From Brevibacillus composti (lineage in GTDB: Bacteria > Bacillota > Bacilli > Brevibacillales > Brevibacillaceae): a DNA stretch of 64,000 nt. The stretch spans positions 3,335,501 to 3,399,500 of the forward strand of contig NZ_CP066308.1 of NCBI RefSeq assembly GCF_016406105.1. The letters are read 5' to 3'. The translations under genes were made by a program, and so were the position numbers. Shown here piece by piece: positions 52,091-61,505 of the stretch. A model generated the notes under the pieces. It was not told the DNA's origin. It saw nothing but the letters and a program-made list of their open reading frames with translations, and did no database searches. The stretch's first letter is position 1. The number at the start of each line of letters is the position of its first letter.

Positions 52091-55000
52091 CTATTTCTTT
52101 TTCACAGATACTTGTACCTTGGCGGTCTTTCCGCCGTAAGTAATGGTGATGACCGCCCTGTCTTTCTCCGTCGCTTTGCTGGAGACGCGGATCACGCCGT
52201 CCGCGCTGACCGAGAACAGCTCGGGGTGGTCGGATTCATAGGTGATCCCCTCGGCACGGGTCACGTCATGCTTTCCGCCATTGCCCAGATTGGCGGTGAC
52301 CTCGATTTGGGCCTCCTCGCCCGGCTTCAGCTTGAAGTGGCGGTCTTTGATGATCAAGGCGCGGACAGGGGGCTGCTCTTCCTGCTTCTTCTCCTGGCCC
52401 AGTACGATCGGACCTGTCTGGGCTGCGGCAAAGCGGGCGATGCCTTGGGCCACATCTACTTTGATCGGATCGCCTGCTTCATCCTCCAGCGTCCTCCACT
52501 TCTTGCCGTCATGCCAGAATACAGTGAGATTCCGTGAATCCGCGTCGCTCACCGGGATGCCGAGCTGCGCTTCGGCTCCCTCGATTTTTTTGACTAGCTC
52601 TCCCTCCGCGAGCAGCTTCCAGTCGTAGACGGAGCTGAACGGCTCCAGCTCCCCGGAAACGGCGGGATCATCTGCCGGCTCCAGCGTGATGCCGAGCGCT
52701 TCCTCTACGAAGCTGCCGAGCGCTTCCGCCGGCAGGAGCACCCACGCTCCCGCGGCTTCCTCCAGCCGTACCGCCGCTTCGATCTCAGCCAGACGGCTGG
52801 TTACCTCTTCGCTGAGCACCGCAGCAGACTCCGCCGTGTGATCCCCCGATGCTTTTACCCGGATAGAGAACAGCGGCTCGTATTCTACCGGGCCGTCTTC
52901 GAATGCTTCTGTCAGTGCTTCCAGAACCGAGAGCACCAGCTCCGCATGGGAATCTCCCTCGTCGATGATCGCTCCCCGCGGTACACTCAGGGCGCCGCCC
53001 ATATCGAGCAATTTTTCAGCTGCGGCTTGCAGCTCTTCTAGCAATTCTGCGGGTCGCTCGTCTTCATCCAGCGGGAGCACCGCTGTTTGCAGAAAAGCCT
53101 CCAGAGCCGACAGCGCTTGACCGCTGACATCCTCGCCGGCAAGTCCGGCAGCGCGGATGGCTTCGCTGATGGCCTCCTTCAGAAAATCGGTGGCCAGCGC
53201 AGCCAGAGCGGCTTCCGTCACAATCCCATCCTCCGCCTGTTCGGCTGCGGCAGCCAGCACGGTTTCGATGGTATCGGCGATCACGGACCATTTGTCCCAT
53301 GCAGAGACCTGGTCTGATTCAATCAATGTTTTCAAGCTCGTGAGGATTGCATCAAATTGATGGAGAACTGTCGCTTCGTCAGTGGCTGCACGGATCTTTT
53401 CGGCAGCCTTGCGGTTTTGCTCGCGCTGTTTCTCCGGCGTGATTTCACCGGGCCATGGCTCCGTGCCAGCCGACAGCTTGATTTTGGCCACGAGCGGATC
53501 ATGGTCGCTCACACGTCCGTCCGCTTCCGTAAAGTCCGCGTTGATGTGGACGATATCCAGCTCCGACCGGTCCGCCAGATGGTTGCTTACGAGAATATGA
53601 TCCAGCGCTTGGGCGTTTCCTTGGTAATTGTAGGTGTACTGCTCACCTGGAGACAGCGTCTCGACCAGATTGGTCAATTCCTCTCCCGCCAGTATGCGCA
53701 GCGGGCGCGAGAACTGAAAATCATTCAGGTCGCCCAGCACGATGACATTGGCGTCCGGCTGGGTTTCCGTGATCTCTTGGACAAAATCGTTCACCACCCT
53801 GGCAATTTCCACGCGCTGCGGCTCGCTCGCCAGCACCGGCGGCTGTTGTTTGCCGTAGAGGCCGTCATCTCCGCCTTTGGAATTAAAATGGCCTGCGATG
53901 ACAATCACCGACTCATCGCCAAACAGAAATTCCGCTGCCAGCGGCTTGCGGCTGTCGGTAAAGGCAGGATGAAGCGGGTCGATCCGGCCGGGATTGAGCG
54001 AAAGCTGGGCCTTGCCGTCCGTGCTCACGACCCTCACCGGCGTCACCGCATCTCCTGCCGGGCGATCGGCCAGACTCACCCGTGCGGGATTATAGAGGAA
54101 CCCGACGCGGATATTGCCTCCCGGCTGCCCGCCGTCGCGTTTGTTCTCCGGAGCGATGTCCACGTAGCGGTAGCGCTCCCCGCCTTCGCTGATGATCGCG
54201 TCGATCAGCACCTGGGCGGACTGATTGGCATCGGTTACGCCGTTGTCCTGCGGACCGTTATTGTCTTGCATCTCGACGACGGCGACGATGTCAGGCTGCT
54301 GCATATGGTGCACGATGGACGCGGCAAGTCCCGATACCTTTTCAGCCGCGGCCCGCGCAGAGAAGTTCTCGATGTTGTAGGTGGCGACAGTCAAGTGATC
54401 CTCGTCCCCTGCGATCTCCGTCACTTCCCGCTCAAAGCCGCTGTCGACCACATCCGGCAACGGCGCGGTGTTGTACAGCTTGAAGTTGGTAAAGCTGTAG
54501 TCAATGACGCCCACGATCGGCCCGTCAAAGCGGTCGCCTACCTTCACTTCCGGCGCTCCGGCGACGAGGCGGTCACCGACGATGATCCGCTCCGGATTGT
54601 AATTGTCTTCTGCGATCGCCACCCCGCCCAGAGGCGTCCTCGCTTTGTCCGGATCTGCCTCGTCGGAGATGATCACAAACTCGACGCTGGGCGGATTCGC
54701 AAACGTCCGCGTCCCTCCGACGACACGCGGCTGATTCACCTGCACCAGCATGCCCTCCAGGCTCTCCCAGAAATCAATCCCGTCTTCGCTCGGGTCGAAG
54801 AGGGCGAAGCTGTCGTTATCAATCACCTTCGCGGGGTACACGTAGTCTCCTTCGCCGAGAGTCACCGGTTCGGGAAGCGGCAGGTTTCGCGCCTTGACGA
54901 CAACCCCCGCAGCGTCAATCTCTGTCAGCGTCAGATCGGTTGCTTCCCGGCTTTTCGTGACGTATTCCTTGACCACTCCGCTGACCTCGACGTGATCGCC

Positions 55001-56512
55001 GGCCCGGACAGGCGCATTGGGCTCGTATACATAGATGCCTTCTGAGGTAAGTGGATCGTCATCGGGAGTGGGGTCCTGCATATAGAATCCCGCCGTGCCC
55101 GTTCCGCTGGGCACGACAGCCGTGACGATGCCCTCGACCATTGACACCATGGCATTCTCATAGGGCGAGCGATGTCCCTTTCCCTGAATATCGCGAATGT
55201 GCAGCTTATCCGGCTGGCTTCCGCCTTCCCCGATCACATCTTGAGCAAAGCGGGGGACCAGCTTGTATTCATTGAAATCATACGTGACCACCCCGGTCAG
55301 CCGCTCATAGGTGGCCCCCGGCTTCAGCAGCGCCGCGTCAAAGGGCTTTGCGAGAAAGCTGCCGTACTGGTCCTGAAGGGTGACATTGCCCCGCGAATCC
55401 CGCGTCAGCGCGGTGACATTTTCGATGGTCACCAGCTCCGCTTCGAACGCTTCCCCACGGGCTAGAGAGAAGTCAGCCGAGGTAACCGGCTGCGGAACCG
55501 GTGCGCCTGCCTGTTTCTCCGTAATCGCCACATCGCCCGCTTTGGCTGGCTCCAGCTGGGGGAGGCCGTAGTAATCATTCACGCTTCCCGTCGCCTTGAT
55601 TTTATCCCCGATCTGGACGATGCTTCCGAGTCCGGCGGCCCGCACCAGCATCCCGGCGGTCTCGTCCTGCAGATAGACATTGGTCTTGCCGCCCGCTTCA
55701 AAAGCTGCGATGACGATGCCCTCGATCGTGGCCTTGGTTCCGCCCGCCATATTTCGCACTTCGCTGATCGGCCTTGCATCCGGCCATTCCCCGCCTGGCG
55801 GCTGCCCGTCGTCTTCTCCGGGCGGTTCTGCCGGGCTCATGCTGTTTTGCGGCTGAGGGTCCATGGCGAGAAAATCGCTCTCGTTGCTGTCGCTGTCCCA
55901 GGCGCTCCCCCTTCCAGGCACCACGCTGTCGGCATCGCTCTTTCTGACGATGCTCTTCGCCGCGGACGGAGCAGATGCAGGACCGGCTCCCTCATAGGCA
56001 TTCGCCGAACCGTAGCCGACAAAATCGACTACATTCTGGTCGGTGACCGGATTTCCGCTCAGAGCTGTCGCATGTTTGACCAGAGCCAGCTTGCCGCGGG
56101 TGGCGGAGATATTGGTCCCGCCCGTCGCATCTGCTGCAGGCAGCCCCGCCCCGATTGTCCCGCCGCTTGCCAGCCGGACGAGGTAATAGCCGTGTGCGGG
56201 AATGCTGCCGGACAGCCTGGTGACCAGCCAATTTTCCCTGTCGGCCGCGGCGTACTGCACAGACCAGCCGTCTACGCTTGCGGCCTCGCTGCCGGGATTG
56301 TACAGCTCTACGTAATCATGCTGATAGACCGCTCCCGCATTGCCGCCAGCGCCGTAGATTTCGCTGATCACGACATGGTCCGCTACGGCGGCATAAGCCT
56401 GGGGCACAAGTCCAACCGGCAGCACCGCAGAAAACATCACTGCCGCGGCCAGCCCCAGATTTCGCAAGCTCTTCCGCCAGCCTTGCCTCCGGCTTTTTTG
56501 GGTCAACTTCAT
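52091..56512 (-). CDS. large secreted nuclease-type protein (ExeM/NucH-like)
   Basis: 1473 residues, exported (signal peptide 1-41, cleavage near AYA). Domains in order: lamin-tail domain (44-190, with HDYVELYNPGSEAASVDGWS), an OB-fold module (about 255-330, GIVIAAFEAGGKTNVYLQDE), a second (about 440-530, IYVYEPNAPVRAGDHVEVSG) and an endonuclease/exonuclease/phosphatase domain (about 695-1010, with TYNIENF, VVEMQDNNG, GHFNSKGG, LGDLNDF and VSDHDPLVA, the metal and catalytic His/Asp set). A long helical region follows (about 1030-1300) and a Big-like domain at the end (about 1385-1473). It would degrade extracellular DNA or nucleotides. No sortase motif. SD AAGGAGG. Confidence 0.93.
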   Translation of the reverse strand: MKLTQKSRRQGWRKSLRNLGLAAAVMFSAVLPVGLVPQAYAAVADHVVISEIYGAGGNAGAVYQHDYVELYNPGSEAASVDGWSVQYAAADRENWLVTRLSGSIPAHGYYLVRLASGGTIGAGLPAADATGGTNISATRGKLALVKHATALSGNPVTDQNVVDFVGYGSANAYEGAGPASAPSAAKSIVRKSDADSVVPGRGSAWDSDSNESDFLAMDPQPQNSMSPAEPPGEDDGQPPGGEWPDARPISEVRNMAGGTKATIEGIVIAAFEAGGKTNVYLQDETAGMLVRAAGLGSIVQIGDKIKATGSVNDYYGLPQLEPAKAGDVAITEKQAGAPVPQPVTSADFSLARGEAFEAELVTIENVTALTRDSRGNVTLQDQYGSFLAKPFDAALLKPGATYERLTGVVTYDFNEYKLVPRFAQDVIGEGGSQPDKLHIRDIQGKGHRSPYENAMVSMVEGIVTAVVPSGTGTAGFYMQDPTPDDDPLTSEGIYVYEPNAPVRAGDHVEVSGVVKEYVTKSREATDLTLTEIDAAGVVVKARNLPLPEPVTLGEGDYVYPAKVIDNDSFALFDPSEDGIDFWESLEGMLVQVNQPRVVGGTRTFANPPSVEFVIISDEADPDKARTPLGGVAIAEDNYNPERIIVGDRLVAGAPEVKVGDRFDGPIVGVIDYSFTNFKLYNTAPLPDVVDSGFEREVTEIAGDEDHLTVATYNIENFSARAAAEKVSGLAASIVHHMQQPDIVAVVEMQDNNGPQDNGVTDANQSAQVLIDAIISEGGERYRYVDIAPENKRDGGQPGGNIRVGFLYNPARVSLADRPAGDAVTPVRVVSTDGKAQLSLNPGRIDPLHPAFTDSRKPLAAEFLFGDESVIVIAGHFNSKGGDDGLYGKQQPPVLASEPQRVEIARVVNDFVQEITETQPDANVIVLGDLNDFQFSRPLRILAGEELTNLVETLSPGEQYTYNYQGNAQALDHILVSNHLADRSELDIVHINADFTEADGRVSDHDPLVAKIKLSAGTEPWPGEITPEKQREQNRKAAEKIRAATDEATVLHQFDAILTSLKTLIESDQVSAWDKWSVIADTIETVLAAAAEQAEDGIVTEAALAALATDFLKEAISEAIRAAGLAGEDVSGQALSALEAFLQTAVLPLDEDERPAELLEELQAAAEKLLDMGGALSVPRGAIIDEGDSHAELVLSVLEALTEAFEDGPVEYEPLFSIRVKASGDHTAESAAVLSEEVTSRLAEIEAAVRLEEAAGAWVLLPAEALGSFVEEALGITLEPADDPAVSGELEPFSSVYDWKLLAEGELVKKIEGAEAQLGIPVSDADSRNLTVFWHDGKKWRTLEDEAGDPIKVDVAQGIARFAAAQTGPIVLGQEKKQEEQPPVRALIIKDRHFKLKPGEEAQIEVTANLGNGGKHDVTRAEGITYESDHPELFSVSADGVIRVSSKATEKDRAVITITYGGKTAKVQVSVKKK

Positions 56513-56561
56513 TTCTTATCCCTCCTTTGGAGTTTGCACTTTCCTCCCTGTATTTCCTGAT

Positions 56562-56599
56562 TTTATAAGACATGTCTAAATGTTATGTGAATGTTACAT
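56562..56599 (-). promoter_or_regulatory. Pho-box-like repeat and -10 of the nuclease gene
   Basis: On the minus strand TAACATT is repeated with an 11-nt period (56590-56596 and 56579-56585), and TATAAA at 56562-56567 lies about where a -10 should be. Tandem hexamers at 11-nt period overlapping the -35 are the pattern bound by phosphorylated PhoP/PhoB. The match is to spacing and type, not to a verified consensus. Confidence 0.45.
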
Positions 56600-56629
56600 A
56601 AATTTTTGCACACTCCTCCTCTGATCAGC

Positions 56630-56671
56630 AAAAAACCGCCTAAAGCCATGGAAAGGCTCTAGACGGTTAAG
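56630..56671 (-). terminator. terminator of the ferritin-like gene
   Basis: Minus strand ACCGTCTAGAGCC pairs with GGCTTTAGGCGGT (two mismatches) with a TTTCCAT loop and six T. Confidence 0.8.
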
Positions 56672-56769
56672 ACTGTGGCCCTATCTGTCCTGTCTCTCCC
56701 CCCTGTCTTGCGTGACAAGAATGCTTCTCGCCATCTGTTACCAATGGCGGAGCGGGACGAAGGCCGCTT

Positions 56770-57258
56770 TTATTTATTTTTGGCGTACAGCCAATTGTAG
56801 TAGCTGGCATGCTTTAATTCATCGGTCATGATTTCAAAGAGGGTGTCCCGGTACTGCTGCGGGATGTGGCGGTAAATCGTCCGATATCGCTCAAAGGCTT
56901 TCAACTCGCCCATCAGCGCTTGCTCGATCCCGGACAGGTAGCTGGCTGGACGCTGAAAAGCCTCCCCTTCCTCCGCCGCGCCCGGACGCTGTCCCGTGAG
57001 CTGCGCATACAGCTGCCGGAACAGGCGCCGATGCTTCCGCTCATCATCGCGAATGCTGGTGATGACGTCCTTCTCCTGTTGAGTCGGGGCGACGCTGATC
57101 AGGTAATCGTAGAACAGCTCGTCAGATCGCTCGCCGGCGATTCCTTCCCGAATCATCCCGGTCACGACATCCAGGCGATCATCATAGCGGTCCATCGATA
57201 CAGGCTTGATCGGCGTATACGTGGAATAGCCATAGGGTCCGTACCAATATCCATTCAT
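56770..57258 (-). CDS. ferritin-like protein (YhjR-type, probable spore protein)
   Basis: 162 residues. A Tyr/Gly/Pro-rich N-terminus (MNGYWYGPYGYSTYTPIKPV) of the sort found in spore proteins precedes a four-helix bundle. The metal-binding pattern is IAGERSDELFYDYLI, IRDDERKHRRLFRQLY, GELKAFERYRTIYRHI and MTDELKHASYYNWLY (two E-x-x-H helices). Resembles B. subtilis YhjR, a spore coat-related ferritin-like protein. The ATG at 57258 has CAGGAGGAG upstream. A CATATCCT sequence about 40 nt upstream resembles a mother-cell -10 but has no firm -35. Confidence 0.82.
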   Translation of the reverse strand: MNGYWYGPYGYSTYTPIKPVSMDRYDDRLDVVTGMIREGIAGERSDELFYDYLISVAPTQQEKDVITSIRDDERKHRRLFRQLYAQLTGQRPGAAEEGEAFQRPASYLSGIEQALMGELKAFERYRTIYRHIPQQYRDTLFEIMTDELKHASYYNWLYAKNK

Positions 57259-57342
57259 CGATTCTGACTCCTCCTGCTTTTTCCCTGTCAGGATATGCAC
57301 CCACCCATCAAATGATGCATGTCTGCAAGAGCACAGCCGGAG

Positions 57343-58725
57343 TCAGACCATCCTCTCCGGCCGCAGCGCCTGCTCGATCTCCGCCGTCCAAAGCCCGGCC
57401 TCCCTGATCACTTGCTCCAGCGTTTTGTCCTCCGAAAAGGCTTGCTTGGCCAGCGCCGCCGCCTTGTCGTATCCGATCAGCGGATTGAGCGCCGTCACCA
57501 GGGACAGGCTCGCCGCCATCCACTTGGCGCACTGGGCCTCATTCGCTTCCAGTCCGACCAGACATTTTTCCCTCAGCACATCCAGCATGCTGGACATGAT
57601 CAAGAGGGACTGCAGCAGATTGTACGCGATGACCGGCATCATCACGTTGATCTCCAGCTGACTGCCGCATCCGGCCAGGGTGATCGTCGCGTCATTGCCG
57701 ATCACCTGCGCGGCCACCATATACGACATCTCCAGGATGACGGGATTCACTTTTCCCGGCATGATCGACGAGCCCGGCTGGACGGCGGGAAGCTGCACTT
57801 CGGCCAGCCCCGTCCGGGGACCGGAGCTGAGGAGCCGCAGGTCGCTCGTGAGCTTAATCACGTGAACGGCCAGCTCTTTTACCGCCGCGTGCACCTCCAG
57901 CGCCGCCGACGTGTTCTGCATGAAGGCGAAGCGGTTGCGCGGCGGGACGAAAGGAAGACCGGTGCGGCGGGCGATCTCCTGAATCGCCCGCTCGGCGTAC
58001 TCCGGATGCGCATTGATCCCGGTGCCGACGGCATTTCCGCCCAGCCCGATTTCATACAGGCGGGCGGAGCTTTGACGGATGCGTTCCGCCGCGCTCGCCA
58101 GCGTCTGGGCATAGCCGGAAAATTCCTGTCCCATCCGGATCGGGACGGCATCCTGCAAATGGGTGCGGCCCGCCTTGATGATCGGCATGAACTGCTCTGC
58201 CTTGCTCCACAGCACCTGCACGGTTCTGTCGAGGACGGGCAGCAGCACGTGATGCACCAGCTCGGCCCCGGCGATGTTGATTGCGACGTGAATGGTATCG
58301 TTCGTGGATTGGGCCATGTTGACATGATCATTGGGATGGACCAGCCCCTGATCGATCTGTCCGCCCAGAAGCTGTGTCGCCCGATTGGCGATCACTTCAT
58401 TGGCATTCATATTCTGCGAAGTCCCCGCTCCTGCCTGAAAGGCATCGACGACGAACTGATGGTCCCACATCCCGTCGATCACTTCCTCCGCCGCCTGGAT
58501 GATGGCCCGGGCCTTTTGCTCGTCCAGTTGGCCGGTCACCATATTGGCGTAGGCAGCAGAAGCCTTGATCAACCCTTGCGCCCGGATAAAAGCCCGCTGC
58601 AGCCTGAGGCCGCTGATGGGAAAATTCTCGACGGCCCGCTGCGTCTGCGGCCCGTACAGGGCATTGGCCGGAATCCTCACTTCCCCCAGGGTATCTCGTC
58701 CGATGCGTACTGCCTGATCGTTCAC
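57343..58725 (-). CDS. aspartase/fumarase superfamily lyase
   Basis: 460 residues with the superfamily signature GSSIMPGKVNPVILEMSYMV. The other active-site segments are AGTSQNMNANEVIANRA and STNDTIHVAINIA. AGTS-x-NMN-x-NEVIAN is the aspartate ammonia-lyase style, while the G of MPGKVNP and NPLIGYDKAAALAKQA are the fumarase C style, so aspartase versus class II fumarase is not decided here. Start GTG with SD AAGGGGG. It lies between the ferritin-like gene and a purine-type permease. Confidence 0.92.
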   Translation of the reverse strand: MNDQAVRIGRDTLGEVRIPANALYGPQTQRAVENFPISGLRLQRAFIRAQGLIKASAAYANMVTGQLDEQKARAIIQAAEEVIDGMWDHQFVVDAFQAGAGTSQNMNANEVIANRATQLLGGQIDQGLVHPNDHVNMAQSTNDTIHVAINIAGAELVHHVLLPVLDRTVQVLWSKAEQFMPIIKAGRTHLQDAVPIRMGQEFSGYAQTLASAAERIRQSSARLYEIGLGGNAVGTGINAHPEYAERAIQEIARRTGLPFVPPRNRFAFMQNTSAALEVHAAVKELAVHVIKLTSDLRLLSSGPRTGLAEVQLPAVQPGSSIMPGKVNPVILEMSYMVAAQVIGNDATITLAGCGSQLEINVMMPVIAYNLLQSLLIMSSMLDVLREKCLVGLEANEAQCAKWMAASLSLVTALNPLIGYDKAAALAKQAFSEDKTLEQVIREAGLWTAEIEQALRPERMV

Positions 58726-58879
58726 TATACTTTCCCCCTTCGGTACGTTCGCATTGTCATACAGGACTATTTTTCCCAGCGCTCCCGTTTCCAGTCATCT
58801 GCCAGGAGCAGGGGGCGTGGAGAGAGGCTGCTAACGGATCCGGCGGGATGGTCTTTTTGCTGGGCCTTGCGGGCGTGGC

Positions 58880-58913
58880 AAAAAGCCCCCTCCGGCGCAG
58901 CTGTGCGCCAGAG
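58880..58913 (-). terminator. terminator of the NCS2 permease gene
   Basis: Minus strand CTC-GGCGCA / TGCGCC-GAG followed by GGGGGCTTTTT. The T-run is offset from the stem by six bases. Confidence 0.55.
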
Positions 58914-58942
58914 ACGGCTCACTCGATCGCGGCAGCCGTCCG

Positions 58943-60238
58943 TCATGCCAGGATCGGCAATACCATATTGAGCAAAAACAGGCCGGCGACGACATACAGG
59001 AGTGCCGGCACTTCCTTTCTCTTTCCGAGCGCGAGCTTCAGCAGCGGGTAGGCGACAAAACCGAAGGCGATGCCGTCTACGATGCTGTACGACAGCGGAA
59101 TCAGGGCGATAATGAGAAAGGCGGGGAATCCTTCGGTAAAATCCCGCAGGTTGATATTCTGCACATTTTGCAGCATCAATGCCCCGATGATGATCAGGAC
59201 CGGAGCAATCGCACTGTCCGGGATCATCCTCATCACCGGCAGAAAGAACAGCGACAGCAGAAACAACAGGCCCGCCACGAGCGAGGCAAGTCCTGTCCGG
59301 GCCCCGGCCGCGATTCCCGCCGCCGATTCCACGGTGGATACCGTCGGACTGGTGCCGAAGATACCGGACAAAGCCGTCGAAATCGCGGTGGCCTGCAGAC
59401 TGCGCCGAAATTTTTCCGGCTGCCCCATCATCTCCGTATGTCCGTGCACCAACCCGATATTTTCAAAAACAATCACCATGGTCAGGGAAAACGTAGCCGC
59501 CCAAAAAGGCAGGGTCGCCATCTGGCTGAAGGAAAAACCGGCAAACACCTGGCCGTAGGTATCCAGCGAAATCCCGCTCGCTCCCTGACCCGGCTCGATG
59601 AGACCCAGCAGCCACGCGAGACCGGTCCCGGCCCCGATCCCGATCAGAAAATGGCCCGGAACGCCGCGGACGAACAGCACCACGGTGACGGCCAGCGCTG
59701 CCAGCGTCACCCATACTTCGGGACTGGCCAAATCGCCCAGCGCCAGATAGGTCGTCGGATGGGTAACGACCAGTCCCCCTTTTTGCAGGCCGATAAACGT
59801 GAGAAACAGGCCGATTCCGACCGTAATCGCTTCTTTCAGCGAATGCGGGATGGCAGCCGAGAGCAATGCCGCCGCCCGAGTAAACGCCAGGACGGTAAAA
59901 ATGACGCCGGACAGAAAAACGGTGGCCAGCGCCTCTTGCCATGGCAAGCCCATCGTCTGACACAAGGTATACGTAAACAAGGCATTGATTCCCATCCCCG
60001 GCACCAGCAGGATGGGGGCATTGGCCCAAAAAGCCATTAGCAGCGATCCCGCAAAGGCAGTCAGGACCGTCGCCAAAATCCCCGCTTCCAGAGGGATGCC
60101 GGCATCCTCCAGAATCGAAGCGTTCACCGCGACAATGTAGACAATCGTAATAAAGCCGATCATTCCGGCAATAACTTCTCTTTTTACAGTGGTTTCTCCA
60201 GCACGAAGCTGAAAGAGCCTCTCCAGCAAACTGCGCAC
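58943..60238 (-). CDS. NCS2 family (AzgA-like) purine permease
   Basis: 431 residues and 12-14 membrane segments. AzgA/PbuG motifs: REVIAGMIGFITIVYIVAVN at the start, APILLVPGMGINALFTYTL, and FGTSPTVSTVESAAGIAAGA. This subfamily imports adenine, guanine or hypoxanthine by proton symport. The start is GTG 60238 with SD AAGGGA. It is divergent from a LysR regulator, which is the likely regulator; no purine riboswitch was seen in the leader. Confidence 0.93.
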   Translation of the reverse strand: MRSLLERLFQLRAGETTVKREVIAGMIGFITIVYIVAVNASILEDAGIPLEAGILATVLTAFAGSLLMAFWANAPILLVPGMGINALFTYTLCQTMGLPWQEALATVFLSGVIFTVLAFTRAAALLSAAIPHSLKEAITVGIGLFLTFIGLQKGGLVVTHPTTYLALGDLASPEVWVTLAALAVTVVLFVRGVPGHFLIGIGAGTGLAWLLGLIEPGQGASGISLDTYGQVFAGFSFSQMATLPFWAATFSLTMVIVFENIGLVHGHTEMMGQPEKFRRSLQATAISTALSGIFGTSPTVSTVESAAGIAAGARTGLASLVAGLLFLLSLFFLPVMRMIPDSAIAPVLIIIGALMLQNVQNINLRDFTEGFPAFLIIALIPLSYSIVDGIAFGFVAYPLLKLALGKRKEVPALLYVVAGLFLLNMVLPILA

Positions 60239-60314
60239 GCATCTGTCCCTTCTTTCTCTCCTATCTATCTCTTGATTTTGACAACGAGACTTATGCTATC
60301 ATAGGTTTATCAAT

Positions 60315-60334
60315 ATAAAAAATATTTGTTTTAT
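60315..60334. promoter_or_regulatory. candidate LysR operator between permease and regulator
   Basis: ATAAAA - N8 - TTTTAT (60315-60320 and 60329-60334), an inverted repeat in the divergent intergenic region. It is longer than the minimal T-N11-A but of LysR type. Confidence 0.45.
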
Positions 60335-60377
60335 CTAAAAATCATATCGTTTCCCTATGAAAGAGAGGAATACCTGC

Positions 60378-61265
60378 GTGGATATCAGGCAACTTCGTTA
60401 TTTTATCGCCATCGCAGAGGAAGGCCAGATTACAGGAGCCGCCCGCCGATTGCGCATGGCACAGCCTCCGCTCAGCCAGCAGTTGAAGCAGATGGAGGAA
60501 GAGCTGGGAGTAGAACTGGTGGAGCGGGTGGGCAAAAAAATTGCGCTCACGCAAGCCGGCCAGACCTTGTACAAACAAGCCCTCAATATCGTACACCAGA
60601 TGGAGGAAGCGCTAGCCGAAGTAAAAGAGACGGGGGATGGCGTGCGCGGGACGCTCTCGATCGGGGTCAGCGCGCTCTCTTCGTACCGGCTGCCGGACCA
60701 TATCCGTCAGTTCCAGTCGCGCTATCCCCTGATCACGTACAAAGTGTGGAAAGGAGACACCCAGCTCCTCAGCCAATGGCTGGATCAGCGCACCATCGAA
60801 GTCGCCGTCGTCCGCCTTCCCCACTCGCTGACCAACTGCACCACCATCCCGCTTTTGGAGGAGCGCTTTGTCCTGATCGTCCCTGCCGCGTCGCCGCTGT
60901 TCGGCCAGTCCAGCATCCCGATGCAGGAGATCGCCCGCCACCCTCTTATCATGCCCAGCACGCCCGGTCTTGGCATCTATGAACTTTTGAACAAAGAGTT
61001 CGCCCGGCTCGGCGTCACGCCGAACGTCATCTGCGAGTGCCCGGACCTGCCGCTGATCGTCAGCATGGTGAGAGCCGGGGTGGCTGCCGCGATCGTCCCC
61101 CGTTCAGCATGGGAGACACAGCCGCAGGCAAACATCGGCTGCCTCGACATCACCGGCACCTCCATCAGCTCCTCCTCCGCCATCGTCTGGCAGACAGAGC
61201 GCCACCTCTCCAAAGCCGCCCTCCGCTTTATTGACATGTTCGCCTTGGGAGAAATCGAGCACTGA
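60378..61265 (+). CDS. LysR family transcriptional regulator
   Basis: 295 residues: an N-terminal HTH (RQLRYFIAIAEEGQITGAAR, RRLRMAQPPLSQQLKQMEEEL) and a type 2 periplasmic-binding-like effector domain (about 88-290, TLSIGVSALSSYRLPDHI at its start). The GTG at 60378 gives the standard MDIRQLRYF start with GAGAGG 8-9 nt upstream; an ATG seven codons earlier is unsupported. Divergent from the NCS2 permease, so it probably controls purine uptake and itself. The effector is unknown. Confidence 0.9.
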   Translation: MDIRQLRYFIAIAEEGQITGAARRLRMAQPPLSQQLKQMEEELGVELVERVGKKIALTQAGQTLYKQALNIVHQMEEALAEVKETGDGVRGTLSIGVSALSSYRLPDHIRQFQSRYPLITYKVWKGDTQLLSQWLDQRTIEVAVVRLPHSLTNCTTIPLLEERFVLIVPAASPLFGQSSIPMQEIARHPLIMPSTPGLGIYELLNKEFARLGVTPNVICECPDLPLIVSMVRAGVAAAIVPRSAWETQPQANIGCLDITGTSISSSSAIVWQTERHLSKAALRFIDMFALGEIEH

Positions 61266-61505
61266 TTGGTGAGGCGTGTGCAGCCTCCGAGTTCGGGACA
61301 GACGACCGAAGAGGCCTCTGGAGGCTCCATTCCGAGTGGGAAATGGACGGGTTCCTCGGTAGCTCCGCTCCGGAAGTGAAGAGAGAGAAGGGCGGCCAGC
61401 CATCCGCCGCGCCTCTTGCGGAGCGGAGGGAACAGCCGCCTATAGAATCGCGAAAGCCCTGCGCATAGAATGTCACGATTGACTGGACGGAAAGGAGGTG
61501 AATGC

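Noticed and set aside
57343-58725. Definite call of fumarase (fumC) or aspartase (aspA)
   Set aside because: Active-site segments mix both types, so a gene symbol was not given.
61266-61505. Small gene or sigma-K promoter between the LysR and glycosyltransferase genes
   Set aside because: No open frame with an SD; CATAGAATG matches the -10 only in part and no AC element lies 16-17 nt upstream.
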